Positions 30,530 to 41,896 of a stretch of 64,000 nt of DNA are shown here, one piece after another (position 1 is the stretch's first letter; every line of letters begins with the position of its first letter). The stretch spans positions 1,492,559-1,556,558 of the forward strand of contig CAXAMN010023695.1 in the NCBI GenBank assembly GCA_963970005.1, given 5' to 3'. The translations under genes and the position numbers were made by a program. The notes under the pieces are model-generated. The model was given only the letters and a program-made list of their open reading frames with translations. It was not told the origin of the DNA and searched no databases. This DNA comes from Durusdinium trenchii (Eukaryota > Sar > Dinophyceae > Suessiales > Symbiodiniaceae).

Positions 30530-31119
30530 CTTTCAGACTCCCGTGGCTTTCGAAACGACGTCCGTCTGGAGGCTCCACATGACGGAGTGCCCTGGTCTCG
30601 TGCCCGAGTGCCCGGTCTCGTCTCGATCTTCGAGGTGACTGGCCATTTCTTGGCACCAAAAAGATGGGCCAAGAGCGAACCACAAAAGCTCCACATGAGC
30701 TCGGACACCACCCAAGGAATCAGAGCCGCAGAAGCTTGGCTTGTGCCGAAAGCCAAACCACCAAGCTTCCGTTCCGCGGACATTGAGGAAGCGCCTCGAC
30801 AGGCGGACTCCGCGGCTCGCTGTGGACTCCACGCGCGCTGCGAGGAGAGCTGCGGGCCTGAGGAGAGCGAAGAGAACTTCCGTGACGAACGACTCCTGAA
30901 CGACTCCACCTGGTAGCCATGAGTCATTTTCCTGGACTCTCGGGGTGTATTCCATCAACTCTCACAGTGGTTGATCAGCTCTCAAGTCAGGTTACTAGCT
31001 CATTATGTCAAGAACTGTGACTAGGAATGTACATGTCCGTCCAATGCAGACCAGGGACGTCTCCTCGCGAAGATTTGGGGGTCTCCTGGCGTCAATCGGG
31101 CGAGGGCGACACCCCCCAC

Positions 31120-31187
31120 TTGATCAACCAAAAGCGCTCGATTCATCCAGAGGCGCCTGGCAGATTCTGTGACCAGGCACTCTTCAT
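31120..31187 (-). CDS. Helical microexon
   Basis: 68 nt between ACATGCAG and GTGGGGGG; reads DEECLVTESARRLWMNRALL then VDQ. Confidence 0.5.
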
Positions 31188-32110
31188 CTGCATGTATATA
31201 AGCAGACATAAAAGAACCCAAAAAATGGAAAGGTCCCTACCAGGACCCTCCAAAAGGCTGTTTTGAGGCCATAACAGGTGATTTATGGGCACCTCTTGTC
31301 ACCAGGAAACAACTGTCACTTCGAACTCTGATCTCCCCAAACTCTCGCAAAAAGGTGTCCTCTCTTGGTCAACGTGGCGTTCACCAAGGGCGTGGAAGAA
31401 AAACAACTCGTTAGCTCGTTGAAGAAAGGCCATGCACTGTGAAGGGATCCAGCTGCGCCCGCCCACTTCTCGAGCCTCCTGTGAAGAGGCATACCATCAG
31501 GCCATCAGACACGGTTTAAAAGCCCAAAAGAGGGAGTCCAAAATCCATCATCCAACCATATGCAACCCCACACTTTCCAGCCTGTGCTTCGCAGATCTTT
31601 CGAAGGGGAGAAGTCCGCGTGGCCTGTCCACCGGTGTTTGTTGCCGGAAGCAATTCCAAGAGGCTCCAGTTAGAAGTCGCAAATCTCACAGAGATGCAGA
31701 TCTCCCTATCTATCTGTATGTGTGAAATCATATAGATATAGAGAGGTGTTTCGTACAGTGTCTCGAAACACCACGTCTTCGCATGTGTTCAGCAAAGCAA
31801 CATCTTATTTTAGAACTGCAAGTGAAGAGCAGCAGTCCGAAAGGCTTTCGGCATGTCCTGCCATCTATCTTCAATAGTCACACCGCCCTTCTGACAAAGT
31901 CTTCAATTCATGATCGTGGAAAATGAACCGAATTTGCAAAAATAAATCAAAAATACTAAATATATACCCTTACAGCAAGGAGACTGGTGAAGCGGGTGAG
32001 CTGTTGTTACTGCAAAAAGAGATCGAGAGTCAACCTTTCACCTTAGCCACTTTGTCACGTTGTCCCTTGGGAACAGACTAGGGATGATCATTAATCTAGG
32101 TAGTATTACA

Positions 32111-32206
32111 CTCCCTGAAACTAACATGGAAGTGGAAAATGGTCCCTTGGAAGACAAGTTTCCTCTACAAGCAGGGGGTTTTCCACTTCCATGTTGTTTC
32201 AGGGAG
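32111..32206. repeat. 28-bp inverted repeat, MITE-like hairpin
   Basis: Left arm 32111-32139 (ctccctgaaactaacatgga, then agtggaaaa) and right arm 32179-32206 are reverse complements except for a single-base indel; the loop is about 40 bp. Related single arms at 30311-30342 and 44319-44349 show that it is a dispersed family. Confidence 0.85.
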
Positions 32207-32462
32207 AGTAGATAGTTTTACTGAGCCAATTCTGTGCAAGCCAAACATGGTGCTTTAAACAAACCCCGAGCCGCAGGAACCTGCCGTTCGTGCCTGAATC
32301 TTGCGCATGGGAGACGTGCGTTTTTCGGCCTGTCTGAGAAATCCCACGCTGCAGTGGCTTTTGTTGCAGTGCCGGTTAGTGCTTTACTTCCAAGATGGGT
32401 TGCTCCATGTTTAAGCTCCAAGACGAAGATGAAGAACTGAGATTCTCCATGTTTCCTTGGTC

Positions 32463-32525
32463 GATTCTTGGGAGGCCATCGCTTCTAGGGTGGAGGCCAT
32501 CGCTAGTAGGTTGGAGGTTCTTATT
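32463..32525. repeat. Two 21-bp units, GAGGCCATCGCTTCTAGG type
   Basis: The block gaggccatcgcttctagggtg is followed by gaggccatcgctagtaggttg. Related strings occur at 34419-34450 (opposite orientation) and 35484-35500. The unit is open on both strands and gives helix-like peptides either way, so coding status is undecided. Confidence 0.5.
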
Positions 32526-32956
32526 TCGAGAATCGAAACACATCGAGATCTCGTGTATTTTCCTTCGAGATCTTGGGCGAGTCCTGTCTTCGACGGAGGC
32601 AGACGGCTAGACGGCTCGATGAATGGATGCACCTCTTCAGCTGGGGCCTAGGGGTATGCTCCAGAAAGTCGTGAGAAACGAATCCTTGACCAGAAGCCAT
32701 TTCTTTGATGTTCTTTCATTCACAAGTCTGCTTCCAACTAAAATGGTGGTGCAGCCTGAGCAAATCCCACCTTCTCTAGGGCAGAAAATCATCAATTTCT
32801 TGGACCTGGTTTCACATTTCAACCAAACCAATTGATGTTGTGCTGCTTTCAAACCGTCATGTCCTAAAAGATCTGTAATTGCCTGGCAAACATCTGCCCT
32901 TGCTTGTTCAACCTCCTTGGTGTTTTGGCCGGATCCCCCATGCTTCCGCCGAGGAC

Positions 32957-33005
32957 CGAAGAGAAGGCTATGATCCCGCGCCCGCTGCCGGCCTTCGGCG
33001 AGCGG
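32957..33005 (-). CDS. Microexon, charged
   Basis: 49 nt between CGACCAG and GTCCTCGG; reads PLAEGRQRARDHSLLF. Confidence 0.35.
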
Positions 33006-34187
33006 CTGGTCGGACCCAAAGCCGCTGCCTGGAGCCATGGCCAAACATGATGGCAGGTTCCTGGGTGGCGGAACGTGATCATTGGGTATACACCCAGGGA
33101 CTCCCCCCCTCAAGCCCCCAAGCCCCGCCATGTCGACTCATGGATCGGGCCCATGGATCGGGTCGCCTTCGCTCGGGCGAATCCCTTCGCTCGGGCCGTG
33201 TTCGCTGTGGGACCGAAGGGTCGCATCCACATCAGGGACCGAAGGGTCCTGAAGGTTGGCAGTTGGTAATATGTATCCACCCGTTCACCACTACATGTGT
33301 GGTGAATAAGGACCTGTCAACCATTGGATTGCCATAGAGTTAAACTCCAAGTCAAGATAAGTCAAGACTATCACCTGTGGCAGTGGAGAAGACCATCTCC
33401 CCTCGTCCTTGCCACACACCCACTGTTCAGCTCTGCCTCCATCGCTTTCAGCTCTCCTCGACATTGCTTTTGGGTGTCCTCGACAGAAGGCACCGGGCCA
33501 ATGTGCCACAGTATATAGTGGAATCAGGCAACCACCCAACATCGCACAGTGGCACGTTACTGTAAATCGTGCTGAATCAATTTTGATCTACTCCAAAACA
33601 TTTATGGCTGCAGAGAGGGAGAAACCACGAGAAGAGGCTGGTGAAGCTCCCTGGTTGACGGTTCTTATGTAAACACTAGGGTGACAGGGGTCGCCACATG
33701 TCACATGACCATTCTGCCCAAATCCAGAAAGATGGGTTCGAGTTCCTCTTCACCAGCTCAGAAGTCTTGCTGAGGCTGAGGGTCGTTGGATGTTTGGCTG
33801 GGAGCCTCGAGCCAGGGAGCCTCCCAGCCGCCCGGCTGGCCTTTTAGTCTAGTTCTTCTTTACCCCCAAAATCTGGGAAATCCATAGCTTATATTTTTGT
33901 ACCCAAATGGTACCCTGTACCCCAATGGTCGTCTCCAAATTTCAATACAGGTCCATTTGGACTGCACTCTTCGCGCGCCGTCCTTCTGGTTGCGACTGCG
34001 ACGCTCCGCGCTGCGGCCGCGCGCCTGTCATTTTGCAAACGCTATGCTCGGCTGGTGGTGATTTGGCACAGCGGGTGTTGAAACAGGTGCAGGTTCTTGT
34101 TTTGGAAGGCCCACCCTGCGTGAAAGAGATTCGAACAAGAGGTTTTGCTCGGTGATCACGGGTTCTTAGCACATGTATTTCATTGTC

Positions 34188-34242
34188 TGGCCTCCTGCGC
34201 TTGACTGAGCATCGCCACCAGCCCTGGAGACTTCTCAGCTGC
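34188..34242 (-). CDS. Cassette exon copy 1 (AAEKSPGLVAMLSQAQ)
   Basis: Begins after CTTGCAG and reads AAEKSPGLVAMLSQAQEA. The downstream border has no GT; a GA donor (CCA|GACAATG) would fit the noncanonical introns known from dinoflagellates. Paralogous to copies at 40622, 41267 and 41897. Confidence 0.55.
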
Positions 34243-34949
34243 CTGCAAGATGATCAAGTGTTGTTGGTATGAAGTTGACTGATACTCACGAGGGTCGTAG
34301 GTGAATGCATGCAGAGCTTGATTGAACCAGTGATTGTGTGTCAACATGTCTCACGGCAGTCTCTCAACTCCCGGTGGCCTCCTTTGGTCGACCTTGTCAA
34401 TTAGGATGCCCAAATAGTAGCGATGGCCTCCAACCTACTAGCCATGGCCTTGCTGAGCATTTCCCGGGAGGTTGCTTGGTTTTGCTCATCTCCCAAAGGG
34501 AAGCCACAAATGAAGCTCATTGGAGACCTCGAGTTTCGTAACCGTCAGCGAAGCTCGGATGTTCCCTGGGTGGTTCGGTCACGAGTTCCAGGAGAGAAGT
34601 GGAGAAGGTAGTGTAGGGGGTAGAAGGTCCGAAGGTCCATGGTAGCTCAACCTTCTCTCCATTTTTACCCCCTTTCACTCTGTCCTCTCTGCATCGCGGA
34701 GAAGGTGTCTGGCGCCGCGAAGGTGTCTGGCGCAGCGAAGGTTTGGTTTGACCGAAGGAGCTACCAGCAAGTCGCTCCATCGATGATTTGTCTTGATCAA
34801 TGGGTGCCTGGATATGGCTGTGGGCCATGGCACCAGGATACCATGGATACATACCAGCATCCTCCAACAAGTCACTACTTGCGACTTTAAGTCTGCAAAA
34901 GCCACCAGAGGAGACATGTTGGAGGGTCCAGGTATATGTATATATATAT

Positions 34950-34982
34950 ATATATCTATGGTGCCCCCCCAAAACCAACCCT
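34950..34982. repeat. (TA)n next to a C-run, mirrored at 40140-40185
   Basis: The order is TATATG(TA)n, then gccccccccaaaacc. The reverse complement of this arrangement occurs at 40140-40177 (gggttttggggggggcatatg then (TA)n), so two copies of one element lie in opposite orientation. Confidence 0.55.
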
Positions 34983-35092
34983 TTCATCAAGTTTATTTGT
35001 ATTTACGGTGCTTTATGCATATGTGTTGATACAAAAAATCTAATAAAAAAACCTAAGAAAAGTCCCCAACAGCTTAAGGCCAATTTCTCAGC

Positions 35093-35228
35093 CAATCCGG
35101 AACCTGCTCCGGAACCTATACTGCTCCGCAACCTATACTCCGGAACCTGCTCCGAAACCTCCTCTGGAACCGACTCCGGAACCTCCTCCGGAACCTCCTC
35201 CGGAACCTGCTCCGAAACCTGCTAGAAC
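35093..35228. repeat. Minisatellite, 12-bp and 15-bp units (ccggaacctgct)
   Basis: About ten variants of tccggaacctgc/tccgaaacctcc in tandem. Reads SGTSSGTCSET in one plus frame; no other coding support. Confidence 0.8.
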
Positions 35229-35479
35229 CTGCGGGGCGAACATGCATCCCAATGTAGGAAAACTCACCCGCAAGAGAATCAGTTGCGTCAACAGCTTTAG
35301 ACAAGCGTGTTGGGCGCTGGCACCAGAAGCGTGCATTCTTCTCAAAAAACTTCAAGATAAATCATGCTCATGTAATCTCACGTGTCAAACTGCCCCTGAC
35401 GCGACCCACGCCTGCGTGTCATCGCGCACACCTGCGCGAAACACCATGCAAGAAGCAAGGGTATTAAGTTGGAGAGGCC

Positions 35480-35572
35480 ATATTAGGTTGGAGGCAATTG
35501 CTTGCGTCGTCTCGTCGATGTTCGGCACCTTCAGGATGGCCAAGACGAGGGTCTTGCGCTCAATCTCCTGGC
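35480..35572 (-). CDS. Exon, ends approximate
   Basis: After a GATGCCAG acceptor the minus strand reads EIERKTLVLAILKVPNIDET then TQAIASNL. The hydrophobic pattern and lack of stops are coding-like; the donor is unclear. Confidence 0.45.
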
Positions 35573-36511
35573 ATCGTGGCATTCGGCGCAAGCCCCAACA
35601 CATCGCAGACTCCGGCGCGAGGGGGTTCACCGGACGTCGGGGCCGTAGCACGCCTCACCCCAGCTGAGGCCCTTCTCCACCGCCGCGCGTCCATGGAAGT
35701 TGCGGGCGATCTCGATGTTCCTGGAGCGGCGTGGCGATGGAGGCGATGGAGCCGATGACAAACTTGGTCTGTGGCCCTTGGGCCCCCTTGGATGTTCTTC
35801 GCCCCCAGTGGAATGATGATGATCCATCATCTACCAGGACCTTCAAAGTGACCTCTTTGGAGTCTCTAGGTGACCTCCTTGAAGACTAAGTGTCCTCATT
35901 CTAGTATCCTCGTCGTTTGTCGTCGTTTGTCGTCGTCGTCGCGTCTCAAATTTGCTGCCATTGGGGGAAACTTTTGCAAGTGACTTTTCATGGATGTGTC
36001 ACGTGTCAGTTTGCGCCGCTAGTCCATTGTGATTTGCATGACAATGACATGTCGCGCAAGAAACGGGATGCATTTCGCTGCACAGGCGCAGCGTTTTGTG
36101 AGATCCGCAGGTTGCTGCGCATTTCCATTGGGATTAGCGTTTGGAGAGTCGTGTTTTTGGGGTGTTGGATGTGGCCGCGCCATTGGGATTTGCGTTTCAG
36201 GGTGTGGCATCGAAGCTCGGTTTTCGTGACAAGTCTCAGCTGAAGTGGCGATTTTGGTGGAAGGGAGTGTACTCAGAACGGGTCGAAATCATTCCAAACG
36301 TGCGGTGTGGTGCAAATTTTGTTGAAGCTCACATGAGATGATATTGTCACTTTTCGTGGAATCGTGAAGTTGTGAGTTGTGGTAGAGGTGAACGTCGCTA
36401 TCACATTGGGATTGGCGTGTGAGCGGGTGTTGTTTAAAGGCGCTGGAATCGCGAAACTGCTTGGCAGGGCTGCGTGATGTGTGTGCTCCGATGGGTGTTT
36501 CCGCTGGACTT

Positions 36512-36820
36512 TTGGAGGAAGTCTCGTACGAAACGCTCGTTTTGCAGACTTTGACGTGTGAATTTTTGAGGAAGTCTCGCACGAAACGCTCGTTTTGGAG
36601 ACTTGACGTGTGAGTTTTTGAGGAAGTCTCGTACGCAACGCTCGTTTTGGAGACTTGACGTGTGACTTTTTGAGGAAGCCTCGTACGCAACGCTCGTTTT
36701 GGAGACTTGACGTGTGACTTTTTGAGGAAGTCTCGTACGAAACGCTCGTTTTGGAGACTTGACGTGTGACCTTTAGAGAAAGTCTTGTACGAAATGCTCG
36801 TTTTGGAGACTTGACAGGAA
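36512..36820. repeat. Satellite array, 52-bp unit, 6 copies
   Basis: Units start gaggaagtctcgtacgaaac and continue gctcgttttggagacttgac gtgtgac; starts at about 36515, 36568, 36620, 36672, 36724 and 36776 are 52-53 bp apart. The 212-codon minus frame through it is a repeat artefact. Confidence 0.9.
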
Positions 36821-36837
36821 AGACTGGCGAAGTTATG

Positions 36838-37735
36838 GTACAACTTTCATACGCGGAGTATCTGGGGAGCTGGAAGACGACTTTGTAGTACAACTTTAGT
36901 ACGCGGAGCAATCTGTGGAGCTGGAAGCTGAGAACTGGCCACTTTGTAGTACAACTTTAGTACTCGGAGTATCTGGGGAGCTGGAAGCTGAGAACTGGCG
37001 AAGTTGTAGTACAACTTTAGTACGCGGAGTATCTGGGGAGCTGGAAGCTGAGAACTGGCGACTTTGTCGTACAATTTTAGTACGCGGAGCAATCTGTGGA
37101 GCTGGAAGCTGAGAACTGGCGACTTTGTAGTACAACTTTAGTACGCGGAGTATCTGGAGGGAGCTGGAAGACGAGAACTGGCGACTTTCTAGTACAACTT
37201 TAGTACACGGATTATCTGGGGAGCTGGAAGATGACAACTGGCGACTTTCTAGTACAACTTTCGTACGCGGAGCAATCTGTGGAGCTGGAAGCTGAGAACT
37301 GGCGACTTTGTAGTACAACTTTAGTACGCGGAGCAATCTGTGGAGCTGGAAGCTGAGAACTGGCGACTTTGTAGTACAACTTTAGTACGCGGAGTATCTG
37401 GGGAGCTGGAGGCTGAGAACTGGCGACTTTGTAGTACAACTTTAGTACGCGGAGTATCTGGAGGGAGCTGGAAGATGAGAACTGGCGACTTTCTAGTACA
37501 ACTTTAGTACGCGGACTATCTGGGGAGCTGGAAGATGATAGCTGGCGACTTTTTAGTACAACTTTAGTACGCGGAGCAATCTGTGGAGCTGGAAGCTGAG
37601 AACTGGCGACTTTGTAGTACAACTTTAGTACGCGGAGCAATCTGTGGAGCTGGAAGCTGAGAACTGGCGACTTTGTAGTATAACTTTAGTACGCGGAGTA
37701 TCTGTGGAGCTGGAAGATGAGAACTGGCGACAAGA
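36838..37735. repeat. Satellite array, 60-62-bp unit, about 15 copies
   Basis: Consensus begins gtagtacaactttagtacgc, then ggagtatctgggg, agctggaagctgagaactgg and cgacttt. Two unit variants (gtatctgggg and gcaatctgtgg) are mixed, pointing to higher-order amplification. The array directly follows the 52-bp array and ends in a shorter agagtgtccc repeat (37728-37800). Confidence 0.92.
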
Positions 37736-37849
37736 GTGTCCCTTAAGAGTGTCCCACAAACTAGAATGCCCTATAAGAGTGTCCTACAAGAGTGTCCCAC
37801 AAGTATTCTAGTACAATAAACCTTTAAAAACACGAAAACATTTTTTGTT

Positions 37850-38960
37850 TATTGATTTCAAACCAAACACCAAAAATCCCAATGAAAACCAAAAACATCT
37901 TTTGAGGCTGAACCAAACGTTCTCCTCAAAGTTGTGCTTTTTTGCGTTTTTTGTTTTGTCTGTGCGTTGGTCCTTTGGACTTTTGCACAACCTGAATTTT
38001 TTTGGAAGTTGACTCAAAATTTGAATTGAAATATAATCAAATAATCATTGAAATGCAAAAGTTTCTTGTATTTCCAATGAACTTCAAATTTAGACTTAAC
38101 TCAATTTTTTAAAATGCTTTACAATTGTAGCTTAATTTTTGAAACCCAAAATGACATGGATTCATAAAAATAAAGCGTTTGATGACCATTGGTAAAACTC
38201 TATTGAACCCTAATTGAATTACTATTTAGACTTTGGGATTTCATAACCAAAAACCCCAAAAAAAAGATCACAATGAAAACCAAAACCATCTTTTGAGGCT
38301 GAACCAAACGTTCTCCTCAAAGTGTTTCCTTTTTTGTTTTTGCCTGCGCTTTGGTCCTTTGGGCTTTTCCACAACCTGCATAGTTTTATTGGTAGTTGAC
38401 TTATGTTTTTGAATTGAGATAAAATCTAGTTTTCATTGAATGTCAAAGTTCCTTGTATTTTCACTGAACTTCCAATTTAGATCTACCTGAATTCGTGTTT
38501 AAATGTATTACCGTTTTACTTATTTTTTTGAACCAAAATTGACATGAACGCATAAAAATAGAACTTCTTGTGATCATTTATATAACTCTATTGAACTCTA
38601 ATTGAATTACAATTTAGGGCTTTTGGATTTCATAAGCAAAAAGCAAAAAAACACAATGAAACCCGAAACCATCTTTTGACTGAACCAAACGTTCTCCTCA
38701 AAGTTGTGTTTTTTTGCTTTGTTGTTTTGTCTGCGCTTTGGTCCCTTGGGCTTTTGCACAACCTGTATATTCTTATTGGAAGTTGACTTAGAATTGAATA
38801 AATCAAAATTTCATTGAAATGTAAAAGCTTCTTGTATTTCCAATGAACTTCAAATTTGGATCTAATTCAGTTCTATGTCAATTCATTAAGAATGCGTTTG
38901 CTGATCATTTATATAAGTTTTTGAGCTCTAATATAAAAATACTTTTCAGTTAGTAACTCC
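37850..38960. repeat. Tandem repeat, about 390-bp unit, 3 copies, AT-rich
   Basis: The string gaggctgaaccaaacgttct and its long flanks recur at about 37898, 38297 and 38680 (the third lacks gagg). Copies diverge by substitutions and indels. The whole 37.8-39.3 kb island is far more AT-rich than the rest of the window and has no coding signal. Confidence 0.85.
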
Positions 38961-39330
38961 AAAATTAAGAGTTACTTGAAGTTTGGTTTCAATCTCCATT
39001 TTGATCTTAACTCAGTTCTAATTGAATTTGCATTCAATTCTATTTTAGTACCATTGTACACGTCACTCAGTTTTTAATTCCCACTCAAGTCTAATTCTAT
39101 TTCATGATTGCAGCAACTGACTTCTAATCGAGCTGCAGGTTAAGCAATTCTATTTCAATTCTATCTCAATTCTTTTTCCAGTTCTACTTGAAACGATGAA
39201 AAAGTAATTCAACCGTAGTTTAATTCCAGCTCAACAAGTCTAATTTGCTTTTAGTTCTAATTTAAGTCGTTGTATGTCAATTTAAATGTAGTCTATATTT
39301 CAAGTTATTTTGTAATTGACTGCCTGGTTC

Positions 39331-39590
39331 AGTTCGCGCGTGACCATGCCTTTCGACGCAAAGGCAGTGCTTGTCCAAGTCAAAGCGTCGCGCATGAGAC
39401 CCAGCACGGCGGCGTTGAGCTGTCGCGCAGCTTCTTGCAGAGGATCCTGGGCGGCGACCTAGTCGTCCAACGTGTGCACAAAGGCCGGCGCCAAGACTTG
39501 ACAAAAAAGACGTGGGTCCACTTGGCCATTCTTCAACGGCCACAAGGGTGGCAAGTGCGTCGCATCCACGCCTGGAGCGGACAGGACAAC
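39331..39590 (-). pseudogene. Stop-interrupted exon-like fragment
   Basis: One minus frame reads a coherent peptide (GVDATHLPPLWPLKNGQVDP, later DPLQEAARQLNAAVLGLMRD) across about 85 codons but is broken by a single in-frame TAG at 39459-39461. Sharp GC rise at the edge of the AT-rich island. Either a decayed copy or two exons with an unseen junction; the protein is not recognised. Confidence 0.5.
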
Positions 39591-39739
39591 CTTCACAACA
39601 ATTATACAACAACAAAAAACAAACTAGCTTCATTTTAAGCATACTTGATTAAGAAAACATAAGTTCAAACCAAATACAAAAAGATAAAGCAAAGGCAATG
39701 GCATATATTTATGGGCTCTGCAGCTTTGATATTACGGTA

Positions 39740-40120
39740 TTGTGGGTTACCAGAACTGCACAGCCCTATGTCTCCAAAGTGGCTCAGGCCAGGGCACTGC
39801 AGTTTTGATATTTTGGTATGTTTGTTTTAGAGGGAAAGCCAGCGTACCAAAGTACCAAAACTGCAGACCCCATGACCTAAAGCAAAACTGCAGGCCCCAT
39901 GACCTGACCACAGCCACTCTGGGGACATAGGTCTGTGCAGGTTGGGATCTTGGGAACTTTGGTACTTTGGTCCCCCCTCTAAAAAGCACCAAAATTCCAA
40001 AGTTCCAAAACCTGACCTAGCCACTCTGGGGGCATAGGTCTGTGTAGTTTTGGTGCTTTGGTACTTTGGTTTTTCAGGTCATGGGGTCTGCAGTATTGGT
40101 ACTTTGCTACTTTGGCAGTC
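39740..40120. repeat. Compound inverted and direct repeats
   Basis: ccaaagtaccaaaactgcag (from 39847) is mirrored by the stretch at 40074-40115, and cactctgggga/gcataggtctgtg occurs twice (about 39914 and 40022). Many shorter copies of tttggtactttgg in both orientations fill the interval. Confidence 0.75.
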
Positions 40121-40621
40121 GAGATAATTTAAAGCAGGTGGGTTTTGGGGGGGGCATATGTATATATATATATATATGGATACCTTGATTCACCTAGCTG
40201 GAAGGTGTGGTTTTTGGGAGCCATCATGACCCATCCCCATCCCATTGAGATGATCTTGGAGCCTGAAAACCAGAGTACGACCCCATTGGGACGGAGTCGC
40301 TGACGCTTCGACCGGTCGCCGGCGCCACCGGTCACGACGGAGCGAGCCGAGCGGCAGAGCTCATGGGAGCCTTTCTCCAGGTCCCAAATGATGTTGGCAT
40401 CGTTCCCGGAGCAAGTGCTCAAGTCACAAGTCATGTGGTTTTTCTCAAGGACATAGTTTTTGGGGAGTCGAGGACATGATTTTTTTCGGGAATCAGTCGA
40501 GCTAATTTTCACTCTTCACCACTACAGGCACAAGAATTGAGTGAATTGAGAGTAGAGACGGCACAAGTTACCCCCCAAGAACGGGACGGTAGTTTGGTCT
40601 GGCCGGCGTCTCGCGCGGTGC

Positions 40622-40669
40622 CTGCGCTTGACTCAGGATGGCCACCAGCCCCGGCGACGCCTTCGGCGC
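40622..40669 (-). CDS. Cassette exon copy 2 (APKASPGLVAILSQAQ)
   Basis: Exactly 48 nt, phase 0 at both ends, between GCTCCAG and a GC donor (CAG|GCACCG). Higher GC at third positions than the other copies. Confidence 0.55.
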
Positions 40670-41266
40670 CTGGAGCGCCGCAGCTTCCGAAAAGCGAGCG
40701 AGCGAAAGGCCGTGCAGGAGTGGATTTAAGAAGGCAGACCCCCACCAATGCCCGGGCGTTTGGAGTTCAAAGAAAAAGCAAGGCGGAAAAAAAAAACAAC
40801 AACAAAAAGAACGCAGTGTTTGGAGACCCTGGATCTAATTGGCCTGCATTGGGCACGAGTTCGGCTCCCTTCCTTGCGCCCGAAACGGCCCCCAACGGCC
40901 CACCGGCGCCGGTCCTCTCGCGACCGGGGGGAGCGGCTCGAGCTGCGCCGCACGGGGGTCTGGCGTGGACACGTGCAGTGAGAACTCTGAGTCGTTCATG
41001 GCTTCTCAGAACTGAAGCAAGGTTTAAAAATAAAGACTATATAGACTCTAGAGGCGCTTTCTAGAAACGAGACCATGCATTCCACTAGGTGCTTCGTGTT
41101 CTTGAGCTCTAATGATTCGCATGATCGTTTGTCACCCCGGGTGTCAGCATGTCAGCAAATAATTTTGATAATATTGGCGGCGCCTGAGGAAGGTGTACGG
41201 AGGAGAACATCATATAAGGACATCCTTCTTCTCTTGCATGTTTGATCTTGTTTGGTGGTTTTCAAC

Positions 41267-41322
41267 CTGGCCTCCTGCGCTTGACTAAGCAAGGCCACCA
41301 GCCCTGGAGACTTTGCAGTCGC
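41267..41322 (-). CDS. Cassette exon copy 3 (ATAKSPGLVALLSQAQ)
   Basis: Between CTGGCAG and GTTGAAAAC, reading ATAKSPGLVALLSQAQEA. It shares with copy 1 the extension GAGGCCAG that copies 2 and 4 lack. Confidence 0.6.
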
Positions 41323-41896
41323 CTGCCAGGGTGGCTCACATGACAAACAGCGGTGATTGCATGTCCGGTTCTTGTGCAGATTCTTCTTCGCCCTTGCATG
41401 CCGCATGCCCAGACTTGGGTCGAACACTCTGGTGCACGTTTGGAAACACCTCCGATCGGGCCCCCTGGAACCCCCCCCAGAGCCCCGCAGATCCACCTCC
41501 TACCAAGGGGCCCCTCCATCCACCTCTAGCAACTCATCACCCCCACCAGGGGCCCTTTTCTTGACGCTTTGGAACACCTCCAGACCTCCGCTCCACCCGC
41601 GAACCGGACCGGACCTGGACAGTCGGCGAGGCCGGGGACGTCGGTCGTCGCGGCGTCTGGGCGGTGCGAGAGACAGTGATCAACAGTGATCGATCACGTT
41701 CTTCCAGGTGTGAAAAAGAATGACTTCGATAGTTATGGCATGTTATGACTCAAGATATAGTTATTTCATGGAAGTACACAGGACTGGGACAATACATCTA
41801 TAGACGTTCTTGTCACGGATACCTTCAATATAGTTGTTTCAGGTGATTTCCATCAACACATCGAACAGGACTAGACATCGACATCTGAGATATGGC

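Noticed and set aside
30485-30916. 143-codon plus-strand ORF
   Set aside because: Open on both strands, no splice or start support on plus; minus-strand pieces fit the local pattern better. Left undecided apart from one microexon.
36273-36911. 212-codon minus-strand ORF with SKTSVSYETSS-type repeats
   Set aside because: The frame is carried by the 52-bp satellite; no splice or codon evidence for a gene.
36838-37735. Regular repeats as a CRISPR-like array
   Set aside because: Units are head-to-tail with no unique spacers; this is a satellite.
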